Shown: positions 7,657 to 17,017, counted from the stretch's first letter. The stretch is 31,379 nt of DNA from Schoenoplectus triqueter (GCA_964058805.1 CAXKVV010001136.1:1-31379); one strand, 5' to 3'. The notes: generated from the letters alone by a model not told the origin. Numbers and translations: made by a program.

Positions 7657-10600
7657 CTGCAAGAAAAATAAATGGGTTAGACAAATTGTTATAACCAAAG
7701 AAAAAATAGAAGGAAGAGAAGATCTAACCTATCGCCTCGTCGCCTGAGACAGGCGGGACTGAGTCAGGGATAGGGATGTCGGTCGCCTCAGGAGGACCCG
7801 CAGGTGTACCAGACCCGGCTACAAAACAAAATGAAAAGCATAAATACATGGAAAAGAAAAATACGGGCAAATGACAAAAGGAAATATAAGGTACCGGGAG
7901 AAGCATGAGGCTCGGCGAGACCCTCGCCAGCCAGGGCCCCCGTCTCTGGGCTGTGGAATAGCTGCTCCACCAGCCAACTCTCATCCAACTCTGAGTCATA
8001 ATCGACTGCAACCCGCTCAGTCGAGACTCTGCCATCTGTGGCCATGAGAGGCTGCTCGTCGGGAGATGAAGAAGCATGAGATGGCCCTCCCTCGATCAGT
8101 AATGGCTCGTCGCCTGCGGGCTCGACAGCCAATGGACTCCCCTGCTCTAAAGAAGCCTCCTCTGATCGTACAAGAGTGAGCACTGACCCTAGAACCACAT
8201 CAAAGGAGTCACCATCCCCGGTAGGCACCAATAAGATCGACGGTGAGGCAGGACCGTCGTAAAAGAAAGGCTCCGAGCGGTGTGGAGATGCCATGTCATC
8301 GGCCTCAGGGTCTGTAAAATCTACATGTAAGAATGAAAATACTAGTGCATGCTGGCAACTAGGTATTAAATGAAGCACACGAACCTGCGACGGCAAGGTC
8401 GGTGCAAAACCCTGAAATAGCAGTGCTCGCAGGCGCCGATAAATCTGCTATGATGTCATCTCGGGCGGCCTCCACAGGAGATGTCCCACGAGCTGAAAAA
8501 TAAACCCTAATCAGAGATGTAAATGAAGTGCGCCCGAGTAAAGATAGGTGAGTCAGTAAAGAAAATCACCCGGAGTGGGAGAAGGAAAAGAAGATAGAGA
8601 AGACGGCTGAGAGGCGCCGTCTCGATCTCTCCCCATGGTAGCTGGAGCCGGTGGCTCAACATGTGGCTGGGAATGAATGCCAACTACTCGTGGACGAGGG
8701 ACCGAGAACCCGGGCTCCGCGTGATCATACTCATAAGCCAGCTCTGAATCAAAGAAGAAGAATCGGTCGAAATGAGATAAGGCTTATCGAAAGGAAATAA
8801 CCTGAAGGGATGATAAAGCATACCTGTAAGAATGGTCCTAACAGGAGCACGAGAAAATCGGCTGTCTAAACCCTGAAAGTCGACAGGCTCTGCGGCAATG
8901 GCCGGGAAAGGGCTGCGATCACGCGAAACGGTGCCATCTAATAGAGGCTGGCCATCTCGCGGACATGTACTCCGGACGACCACCGGAGGAATATATGACT
9001 GGTAAGAGCGAATGGTCTCATAATACCACTGCTGATAACGCCTCGTGAAGGTGGAAGTCCTAGAGGTGGATACCATCTGATAGCGAGTGCCTGTGCCTAG
9101 TCGGAAGAGGTGAGTATAGCACCATCCGATACCCTCCAAATCAGCCGCCAATGATGTAGGGCGGAGAAGAGGCGCTGGAATATCCTGATCCAAGCCAAAC
9201 TGATGTGCGCATCGATGTGGCGAATAGGGCTCGATGAACATATAATCGCCCAATCTGAGAGGAAGAAAGCCCTGACGAATACTGATCAGGTACTCTAAAT
9301 CGATAGGCCTGGCTCGAATGCTAGAGGGGTCAGAAGAAGGGACCCTGCCATCAATCACCATCCTGTCAGCAACCCTAGCTGCCCCACGGGCCACTGATCT
9401 GTCTCGAGAGAAGCGCAGATGGTCTCGACTCCTGAAGAATCTATACCGAGCAGCCTCCGGAGTCAATGAAGCTGGCTGCACCCCAGCTAGGTCACTCAAT
9501 AAGGGTAAACGATCTCGTAGCGTGGCCGCCATGCCGGGATCATATGAGCCAGACCAATGTAAATGGAGCCATCCGCTAATCAGATGCCATGGGATCAGCT
9601 CCTGGCACTGTGAAGGACTACGAGATGAAGTCAGACCACGGAGGCACCTATAAATGTTGGCCAGTACAGGCACGGCCAAAGAAATCCTGTCGCCGCGCGC
9701 GATCAGGCTCGCCATAATGAACACCGAAGGCCGAATGGTGTATGCGGGGGAGCTAGGCAATAAGAAATAACAGATCCACCAAGAAATGAAGGCAGTCAAA
9801 TAAGTCTCCCGATCCACGTCATGTGAACACAGGGTATCCTGAGATGGGATAGGGCCGTCATGATGAATCTCGAGCCGACCTGTACCAAATGGATCTCTAG
9901 TGGAAGCCAAACCCGTAGGGCGAGTATGGACCCGATCGGTGAAATAGGCGATCCAATGTCTGAACGGAACTCCGGGATGCCCCCTCCGTAAATGATGATA
10001 AATCTCATAAATCCTATGCAAAGAAGGCGGGAATCGAGTGAAGTCTCCCGAGTCAGCGGGTGAGACCATGAACTCGTCATAGAAATGGCCGAAGATCGGC
10101 AGCCCGGTCAACTGCTGTATCTCTAGGAGGGTCGGAGTCAGCTCCCGATCGTCGATGAACAGAGTGTTAGTGGAATAGTTCCACCGCTCACAAAAGGCCC
10201 GTAGCCAGGGTGTGTCGATATGGTAATGGAACATCGACAAGAAAACCGAGTCATATATCCCGGCTCGCCTGAGCAGAGTCCCCTCCCGCATGAGCACATA
10301 CCGGGTCCACTCTAGCTGATATCCATAGCACTCCAAGGGAGTGATAAAAGGGGCAGTAGTCCATCTGTGAGCCTTCCCGTCGATAATCTCCTTGCCCAGG
10401 AGATGTGTCAAAGGAGCTGTAGAAGCGACGCCTAAGGGCTGAAGGGGTATGATATCATGAGGCTGATCATCCCTAAAGAATAAACCGCCGCCTCGCGGGT
10501 AGACAGGAGTCGCTCGGATGGCTGAGACGAGAGGAGTCCAATCACTAGGATCCTCGTAAAAAGAATGGTAGTGACTCAAGGGGCGACGCGGAATGGCGTC

Positions 10601-10729
10601 ATGAGAAGAAACTACAATACCCGAAGAGGAGAAGACGTCATGAGAAATGAAGTGATTAATGATAAGGAATAATGCACCAAGACAAGCCTTTCGAGCGTTC
10701 AAGACTCGTCTTGGTGGGTGGCTCTTTGT
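7046..10729 (-). CDS. Plant mobile domain (PMD, MAIN-like) protein gene, six exons, start unresolved
   Basis: Predicted exons on the minus strand: 10729-8824, 8743-8570, 8492-8385, 8311-7895, 7818-7729 and 7656-7046. All five introns begin GT, end AG after a pyrimidine-rich tract, are 72-80 nt long and split codons after the first base. Joined, the frame is open for about 1092 codons from 10702. Exon 1 holds the PMD (residues about 130-570 counted from 10702), with LLRRAGIYDSVFLSMF, CERWNYSTNTLF, ELTPTLLEIQQLTGLP, the YLTAFISWWICYFLLP block with IARGDRISLAVPVLANIYR, and PWHLISGWLHLHW. Exons 2-5 encode acidic, Ser/Pro-rich linker. Exon 6 encodes a helical, coiled-coil-like tail. PMDs occur both in transposons and in host proteins (MAIN, MAIL1) linked to gene expression and transposon silencing. 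No ATG opens exon 1: an in-frame TAA at 10732-10730 precedes it, so the start lies in an unseen upstream exon or is lost. It is antisense to gag-pol. Confidence 0.85.
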
Positions 10730-10801
10730 TTACCCTTGAAAGATATCAAGGATGAATAGATGAATAAATGAAAATAAAGTTGATGATTAATGATAAATCA
10801 T

Positions 10802-10826
10802 GAGAAGAGGGAAGAAGAGAAAGCAA
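10802..10826 (+). promoter_or_regulatory. Candidate polypurine tract (plus-strand primer of the retrotransposon)
   Basis: There are 22 consecutive purines at 10802-10823 (GAGAAGAGGGAAGAAGAGAAAG), followed by CAA and then TGAAAGATGG, the proposed LTR start. A polypurine tract directly before the 3' LTR primes second-strand synthesis in LTR elements. It is the only long purine run on the plus strand between the PMD gene and the repeat-rich region. It also lies close upstream of the PMD gene's 5' end. Confidence 0.55.
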
Positions 10827-10880
10827 TGAAAGATGGCCCACTAATCAGGAGAGGTCGCTGCTTAATCCCGGAATGGATCC

Positions 10881-11380
10881 ATTAGTCCCACAATGGAATG
10901 CTGGGCATGAAGTGAAGAGTATAAATACCCCACTATTCTCTATCCACTCAGCATGAGTGACAGCTGAGAGGATCGAGGGAGAGAGGAGATCTCTCGGGTG
11001 TCACCATGTGATTATATCTTTTCTGACAAGTGGGACCCACATGGCAGTCCTTTATGAGCAGCTCCAGTGACATGGACCTAGTCTATTTTGCTAAGAAAAC
11101 TAAACAACCCGGAACAGAGGTTAAGCATTAATCCCACAATGAAATATTAGGGTGAAAGACGAGGATATAAATACCCCACCACCTCCTACTCATTCGAGGT
11201 GGCTGACCCTCGGGAGATTTAGGAGAGAGAAAATCTCCTGATGGGTCAGTCATTTGATTACATTTTCTCTGACAAGTGGGACCCACCTGGCAGTCCCTTG
11301 TAGATGAATCTAACAACATAGCCTATCTGATGAGTCATCCATGTGACTATTTTCACTGACAGGTGGACCCCACACCTCAG
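10881..11380. repeat. U3 tandem repeats of about 246 bp with TATAAATA and hairpins
   Basis: Two copies are offset by 246-247 bases: ATTAGTCCCACAATG at 10881 and ATTAATCCCACAATG at 11128, TATAAATACCCCAC at 10920 and 11166, and TGACAAGTGGGACCCAC at 11024 and 11270. A shorter third piece (TGACAGGTGGACCCCAC) is at 11357. Between the TATAAATA and the GTGGGACCCAC motif each copy has a long stem-loop. In copy 1, 10957-10970 pairs with 10991-11004. In copy 2, 11203-11209 plus 11213-11220 pairs with 11231-11238 plus 11243-11249. The arms differ in sequence between copies. The TATAAATA motifs may be extra promoters on either strand. Confidence 0.75.
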
Positions 11381-11554
11381 TGACTTATTATAGGAGTCAG
11401 AATTGAACCCTAAAAATCTGCCCTTGGAGCTAACCCTAGAAAGGAGCTGAAGCAGTATAATCCCTATGCTACATGAAATGATGTCAATGCCAAGCTAGCA
11501 TTTTGATGCAACTAGTCATGAGAAATTTCAAATGTGATTTTGCTTTCAAGGCTG

Positions 11555-11765
11555 ACCTGGTGCCAAAGCTGCGAGCAACCACCTAACCATGCTTTGATTT
11601 GTGTCAATTACTGATAAGTAGTCAGTTCTTTGACCAAGTCACCCTCATGTTAAGGGATTGAAAGTCAATTTCACAAGACTGATCAGGTGCCAAAGCTGGG
11701 AGCAACCACCTGATCAAGTCTAGATTTGTATTAATTGCTGATAAGTAGTCAGCATTTGATCAAAT
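11555..11765. repeat. U3 direct repeat, period 127 bp, with covarying hairpin
   Basis: Two copies begin with GGTGCCAAAGCTG at 11559 and 11686. Copy 2 has a 13-bp stem (11676-11688 with 11708-11721, one bulged A). A second hairpin in each copy keeps the loop TAAGTAG but changes its closing pair: ACTGA/TCAGT at 11610-11626 and GCTGA/TCAGC at 11737-11753. Confidence 0.75.
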
Positions 11766-12188
11766 CAAGCCCTAATAAATATCAATATAAGTCTAATTGG
11801 TATTTAGTTAGGGTGGTTTCTGCAAGAGGAAGATAATTGGCAGAGACATTGAGTTACAAATGAGATCAGGGATTAATTCAGAAGGAATAATAGGGTTTTA
11901 TGGATAAAAGAATTTTTAATTCAGAGAAGGAAGGGTAAAAATGGAATTAAAAATTACAGGAGTGATTATCATGATTTTAGGGATTTTTGGTGAAATTTTC
12001 ATGATTTTTGGATAAGTGGAGCTATTAAAATAAATTCAGGGAAAATAAAGGCAGAATAAATGAATTAATCAAAGGCTGAGATTTGATCAGAGCAGTTCTG
12101 GGTGCAAGTTGGGGATAACAGCAGCTCTGGGTACAAACTGGGTGCAGGAAACACAGAAGGAATAAGATAAGAGAAGAGAGAGGGTGTG
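11766..12188. other. U3 stretch without a gene
   Basis: AT-rich, non-coding. It contains the short GGGATTTTTGG / TGATTTTTGG type duplication near 11976-12012 and no credible open frame. Nothing else was recognised. Confidence 0.4.
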
Positions 12189-12451
12189 CCACGTGGCAGC
12201 CTCTCATTGGGCCATGTCAGCAAGTGGGCCCCACCCTGGTATGAGTCACTGACATGTGGGCCCCACCTTAGTGCCACGTGGCAGACAACCAGTGGGCCAC
12301 CTCACCACCCCAGTGCCACATGGCTCTACACAATAGGGCCACTTCACCCTCCCAGTGCCACATGGCAACACCATGGCATCACACCTCAACACTCTAGTGC
12401 CATATGGCAGCTAACCATTGGCGCCACATCACAGGGGACTAAGCCACATGG
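12189..12451. repeat. 42-bp tandem array of CCAYRTGG (G-box/E-box-like) sites
   Basis: CCACGTGG occurs at 12189 and 12274, CCACATGG at 12316, 12358 and 12444, and CCATATGG at 12400, with a decayed copy (CCACCCTGG) at 12231. Spacings are 42, 43, 42, 42, 42 and 44 bases, so this is a seven-unit tandem repeat with one palindromic site per unit. CACGTG is the known core bound by plant bHLH and bZIP factors. Four helical turns between sites would place them on one face of the DNA. Its place in the proposed U3 suggests an enhancer role (inference). Confidence 0.75.
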
Positions 12452-13600
12452 CACTACACTACAGAGCCACCTCAGCATGTTATAACAGATGATTAATGGA
12501 TTGATTAAACAAGTGGACCTATCAGAGTGTGCCAAGTCAGATTGATTAAATTTAAGCAGGGAGTTAATCAATCCACAGCTGGACTAATGGGCCGAGATTC
12601 ATATACTTACATGTGGGGCCCATTTATCAGGTTTATGAATGTATAGCTCACACAGGCAATCATGCACCAAGCTTATGCACAGATCTAATCAGAGATTTAA
12701 ATCAAAAGAAAGGAATGATGTGCACCTGGCTCACTTGTATTGCGCCTCTGACTGTGGGTCCCACATAGTTGTGGACTCTGTGCGCCAAGCGCGCCTCCTT
12801 CTTTCTCTTCTCCTTCTCCCCTCCCTCTCTTCTTTCTTCTTCTCGACGAGGCAGAAGGCGCCATTAGAGGGGATCAAGCTCTCCGAAGCTCACAACTCCA
12901 ATTCCTTTCACCTAGAACTAGCCTATGCATGGGAGAGTATGTGCAATTGATCAGAATTGAAAAACAACAAATGAATAAGGTGATTGAGAGAGATGAATAC
13001 CTCGGGCAATTGATGAAGCACTTCAATTCCTACTTCAAAATCAAAAATTGATGATGCAAACCTTCTCCACTCACTTAGGCGACACTGTGTATGAAGAAAG
13101 GAGCAGCAATTAAGGGATGAATTGAAGTAATTGAGAAGAAGTGGTGAAGTCGGGCAAATGGGGAAAATTTGAAACCTTGCACTATTAGCTCGAATTATCA
13201 ATGCTGGCAGCTTCCCTATGCTTACACGATGCTGTTTAGATGATGGAGATTATCAATTGGATGGTGGAGATATGCTTTTGGCCAAGAGGTGGAATCGGGT
13301 GATGAAGCTTTAAGCTCTGAAGGAAAATAACAATGGCAGAGGGTAGAAGGGTATCCCAGATGCATTAGAGTGAGTATATATAGTATGTTTAGATGCTCTA
13401 GAAGGTTCTAGCAATAGATAGGAGGTGAGTCAAACATAGTCAACAGTGAAAGGCTTAAGCTTTGGATTCTTTGAATAGGGGCCCACATCGCAACAGAATG
13501 GATAACAGAATCAAAAGACCATGTTCATGAGCCAAGAGGGTCCAATTGCTGGTGTATGAGTGGTGTATAGCTCTAATCCCTTTGGTACACCCTTTAATTG
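12452..13600. other. U3 to promoter-proximal non-coding stretch with a 51-nt pyrimidine tract
   Basis: No gene is supported. An uninterrupted pyrimidine tract spans 12794-12844. Short open frames at 12639-12950 (plus) and 12923-13201 (minus) have no recognisable domain. Around 13370-13382 there is an alternative TATA-like run (GTATATATAGTATG). The pyrimidine tract would be a polypurine tract on the minus strand, or a plant core-promoter pyrimidine patch on the plus strand. Confidence 0.45.
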
Positions 13601-13601
13601 C

Positions 13602-13609
13602 TATATAAA
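13602..13609 (+). promoter_or_regulatory. TATA box of the candidate LTR promoter
   Basis: TATATAAA sits in the context CTATATAAACCCC and is followed after about 30 bases by an A-rich, AGAGAGA-type leader (about 13635-13730) like many plant 5' leaders. In the LTR model this marks the U3/R boundary near 13635. It is the strongest plus-strand TATA motif in the proposed LTR. Confidence 0.55.
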
Positions 13610-13750
13610 CCCCTAATCCATGGAAATTAAGAACAACACGCATACAGAAGACAAGAGACAGAGAGAAGACACTTTAGAGATTACATATAGAGTCTAGAGA
13701 GAGAAAAAGAGCAAGGAAGAGGCAAGAACCGAGGGAGATTTGATAGAATT

Positions 13751-14220
13751 GATTGATCTCAGTTTTAACTTGAGAACTCAATTCCTTTGCTTCAATTACT
13801 TATCTAGAGGTAAGCTATATACTCTATTATCTGCCAATTAAGGGTTAGTAGGTTTAATTCTTGAAGATTGGAGCTTTAGAGATGTAATCGTCACTGGATA
13901 TCAGTATTTCACTGTGCTGTCTTTGAATTTCTTCAAATTTCAACTATTTCTCCATGATTGTCTTCTTTATTTCATGCATTGCAAGTTTATAAAGCATAAA
14001 TCTTTTATTTCTTTCAATGAATTTTGTTTAAAGGTTGATGAATGAGGCTGTTAAATCGATTGATCTCAGTTCAACTTGAGAACTCGGTAACAGTTGAGTT
14101 CATTGATCAATTCTTGATTCTTGAGTGAGAATTATCTTGATCCTTGTTAGTACTATATGCATTAGGGTCTGTGGAGTCCTTTGAAGTCGATTGATCTCAG
14201 ATATAATCTTGAGAACTCGA
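13751..14220. repeat. Three dispersed hairpins with GATTGATCTCAG...TTGAGAACTC
   Basis: Copies start at 13751, 14058 and 14189. Each forms TCTCA plus a 3-bp inner stem, a 1-3 nt loop, and a return arm with a single bulged T before TGAGA. The inner stem is GTT/AAC in copies 1 and 2 and GAT/ATC in copy 3, so it changes in a matched way while the bulge is kept. They lie in the proposed R-U5, just after a consensus splice donor (AG/GTAAGC, GT at 13810-13811). Confidence 0.7.
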
Positions 14221-14613
14221 CTGATTTGAAGTTTTAATACTGTTATCGCGTTCCGTTTCTGAAATTGAGTTTTAGATTGAGAATTAGGGAAGATCATAAG
14301 CATAAGCATGTGTGTCATGGTTTGGATAAGTGTTATAAAGAATATTAAGCATGATAATGTCAATGTTGATCAATGAATAACAAGAATTTGAAGAAAATTG
14401 CGATCGGTACCAACAGCTTCTATTGCATTTCAACAACTATACCGAGTAGTGGAATCACAGACCAATTTGAATCGCTCTAATCATGTTAGAAGGCATTTAC
14501 ATGGGTACACGATACTAATTGAGTGGTTAATTGTTGAAAGAAACAACTAATTGTGTGGAATTTGCGGAATCTGAGACTCGGTACCGGTTGGTACTAAATC
14601 AGTTCATCTGACA

Positions 14614-14631
14614 TTGGTGCATAGCACAATC
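14614..14631 (+). promoter_or_regulatory. Possible primer-binding site next to the LTR end
   Basis: TTGGTGCATAGCACAATC directly follows the CA at 14612-14613. Primer-binding sites start TGG just inside a 5' LTR because tRNAs end in CCA. I cannot name the matching tRNA. If real, this LTR is also the 5' LTR of a second, decayed copy to the right. An ATG in good context (14715) opens only 18 codons. Confidence 0.3.
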
Positions 14632-15060
14632 CACCGCATAGATCATTAATCAAACGCCGTAGAATAATTCCTCACGGCAAGACGACCCTGAGGCAGTCTC
14701 CTGATCGGAGGGAGATGGCCGCAGTCGCCGGCGCCGCCAATGGCACGAATCTTGGAACTCATGTTGACTGAGGAGTCAGAGAATCGCGGCAGCACGGATA
14801 TTGACGCGCGTGTGTGAATCTTGAAGAGATCGGACGTGTGAAGTAAAGCGTCGCATTAAACAGAGATGTGGATATGGATCTGGGCCGTCCATCTAATACG
14901 AATCAATCTTGAAGCATATCCGGCGGCCCAAATAAGAATAAAGTTAAATGAAAGATAGGCGCCGATCTTGATACAGATCTGGTGGCCCATATTAAACCCA
15001 TTAATTAAATAATAACAGAATAGTGATAATATAGAGTAAATAAATGATTTGAAAATGCTC
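14632..15060. other. Non-coding transition, GC-rich then AT-rich
   Basis: A GC-rich patch around 14695-14760 contains the 18-codon ATG frame mentioned at the possible primer-binding site and a TGACT/AGTCA hairpin near 14764-14777. From about 14850 the composition drops steadily to AT-rich. Nothing codes here that I can support. Confidence 0.4.
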
Positions 15061-16136
15061 CTGAACTCCAAATTAACTCAAATTTGTTTCTAAAATTTTC
15101 TTATTTTTCATACTATTTTTCTATACAATAATATTCCAGTTTTAAAAATATGATCATGACAAAACAATTTAAAAGCAAAAGACATTACCTATATTGATAT
15201 GTTTGACCTAGCTTTGACTTGTCATTTTAAAAACTATAAAAATTCCAAAAATACAAATAAAAATCATAAATAATAACTAGATATATTTTAGTGATTTTTC
15301 AAGTGATTCTCCATGAAATAATAATGGTGATAGTAATATACCATAATAAATAATGAGATTAGCTATATCCTTTGATAAATAAAGAAATATGAATAATAAT
15401 AGATATTATGTTAATATTTTCTATAAAAAGAATAATAAAAATAAATAGCACAAAATATACAAAAAAAAAATATACTACCATGGTAATAAATAGTAAAATA
15501 TATTTTCTTTTATAATAAAAAATGATAATATAGCTTTATAATATGAATTGTATTTCTTTTGTTATACAATAAAAATACTAGTTGAATTTCATCTTTCAAC
15601 TAATAATAGTAAAAAAATCTTATATTTTTCTATGGATAATAAATAGAAATAATAAAAATAATGAATAATATAATAAATAGAATAGAATATTAATAATGAT
15701 TTCTTTTAGCTATTATAGATTTTTAAAAAAAATAAAAAAAATAATAATAAAAAAATATATATAATAATAATAACAAAAATAATATAGCTAACCATCTTTT
15801 GATTTTGTAAATAATTCCTACATAATGAATAGTGTTTCAACATAATAGAATATAATAATAAAATTCTATTACTTTGGCTATTTTAAAAATACACATAAAA
15901 ATCATAGCCATTTTATTTTCTAGTATTTTGTAAGTGATTTTCTACAAAATAAATAGAGTTTAGAAATAATAAAAATAAATTTCTACTATTTTAGCTATTA
16001 TAAAAATCCCAAAAATATAAATGAAAATCTAGTTAAATAGCTAACCCCTTTTCCTATTATTTTTGTAAGTAATTTTTCTACATAGATAAATAGAGTTTAA
16101 GAAATAAAAGTAATAATAATAGTAATAAGAATATAA

Positions 16137-16178
<42 letters not shown>

Positions 16179-16318
16179 GCATCTTTATAATAAAAATAAT
16201 AATGGAAGATATTATATAATAAACTTTGTGCATCTTAGAAATGAATAAATATGCTCACATAAGGAGTGCAGAGCCACATAAGAATATTTGCACACATGAT
16301 ATAACATTTAGAATGATT
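15061..16318. other. Very AT-rich region with imperfect 125-135 bp repeats and an (AAT)n microsatellite
   Basis: Most of this 1.2 kb is A and T, dominated by TAATAATA-type runs. (AAT)10 lies at 16141-16170. A motif TTTTGTAA...TTTCTACA...AAATAGAGTTT recurs near 15801, 15925 and 16059, giving diffuse repeats. No open frame is credible. Regions of this composition can act as matrix-attachment or easily melted DNA, but that is speculation. Confidence 0.6.
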
Positions 16319-16998
16319 AGTCAAGACGAGAACACCTTGACGGAGGATAAATAAGGTTGCAATGACAACACGAAAAGATGCGTTGAGACAGGAACATCTC
16401 GACGTAGGATGATTAAGGCTTCGATAGCAATATGAAGAAGATACGTTGAGACAAGAACATCTTGACGTGAGATGATTAAGGCTTTAATAGCAACATGAGA
16501 GGATATGTCGAGACAAGAACATCTTGACACTTGATGAAGAATAATAAAATACGTTGAGACAGGAACATCTTGACGTAAGATGAATAAGGCTTTGATGGCA
16601 ACATGAGTGAATATGTCGAGACAAGAACATCTTGACGCTTGATGAAGAATAGCCAGAGCTGCAACATCAGCATGGAGAGATATATGTCGACTCTGAAGAA
16701 GAAGAACATTATGATGTCCTAGATAGGTGACATCTTAATGACTCACTGCCATGAGCAAGTAACTCATGATTGAATACGCTCACACAAAGGGGTGTAGGGC
16801 AACGTAGTAATTTTGCACAAGTAATGCAACACGTAGAATGATTAGTCGAGACAAGAACATCTTGACGCTCGCTGAAGAATGACCAAAGCTACGACATCAG
16901 CATGGAGAGATATGTCGACTTTGAAGAAGAAGAACATTACGATGTCCGAGCAAAGCGACATCTTAATGACTCGGTGTCATGAACAAGTAATTCATGAC
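16319..16998. repeat. Hairpin minisatellite and larger nested duplication
   Basis: A 62-63-bp unit (one variant spacing of 45) carries the imperfect palindrome GAGACAAGAACATCTTGAC. Copies begin near 16320, 16381, 16444, 16506, 16552 and 16614, with another near 16848. Arms include CGTTGAGA/TCTCGACG (16381-16404) and TGTCGAGA/TCTTGACA (16506-16529). A 230-bp duplication (CATCAGCATGGAGAGA at 16665 and 16895) adds two more hairpins: a GATGTC/GACATC stem extended by ATTA/TAAT (16708-16739 and 16936-16967), and CATGAG/CTCATG (16750-16768) versus GTCATGAA/TTCATGAC (16976-16998) around the same loop CAAGTAA. Confidence 0.8.
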
Positions 16999-17017
16999 CA
17001 TTGGAGCTAGCAAGACT

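Larger units (their letters stand above)
1..14613 (+). mobile_element. Ty3/gypsy LTR retrotransposon, Tat-like, 5'-truncated by the window, carrying an antisense PMD gene
   Basis: The parts read in the order gag-pol (plus), repeat-bearing spacer, spliced PMD gene (minus), polypurine tract, long LTR. An archaeal-type RNase H between the first RNase H and the integrase is a known mark of the Tat clade, and extra antisense genes between pol and the 3' LTR are known in that clade (Grande is an example). The 5' LTR, leader and start of gag are not in the window. The right limit depends on the LTR call at 10827-14613, which could not be confirmed because only one LTR is visible. The gag-pol part is certain. 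That the PMD gene and LTR belong to the same insertion is an inference from order and orientation. Confidence 0.65.
10827..14613 (+). mobile_element. Candidate 3' LTR, 3.8 kb
   Basis: Proposed limits are TGAAAGATGG at 10827-10836 and TCATCTGACA at 14604-14613. The reverse complement of the end, TGTCAGATGA, matches the start at 7 of 10 positions including TG...CA termini. A polypurine tract directly precedes the start. Inside is a long repeat-rich U3, a TATA box at 13602-13609 about 1 kb before the end, and a leader rich in AGAGAGA-type sequence typical of plant LTR R regions. LTRs of several kilobases are usual in the Tat clade. No second LTR is in the window, so the limits could not be aligned, and the 7/10 match is modest. 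Confidence 0.5.

Noticed and set aside
8684..10702. A stand-alone 672-codon minus-strand gene starting at 10702
   Set aside because: The start codon would be TTG, and the last 46 codons read through a clean GT-AG intron. Splicing at 8824/8743 continues into further open exons.
12639..12950. Plus-strand frame of 103 codons
   Set aside because: Low-complexity Leu/Ser stretch comes from the pyrimidine tract; no domain or context supports a gene.
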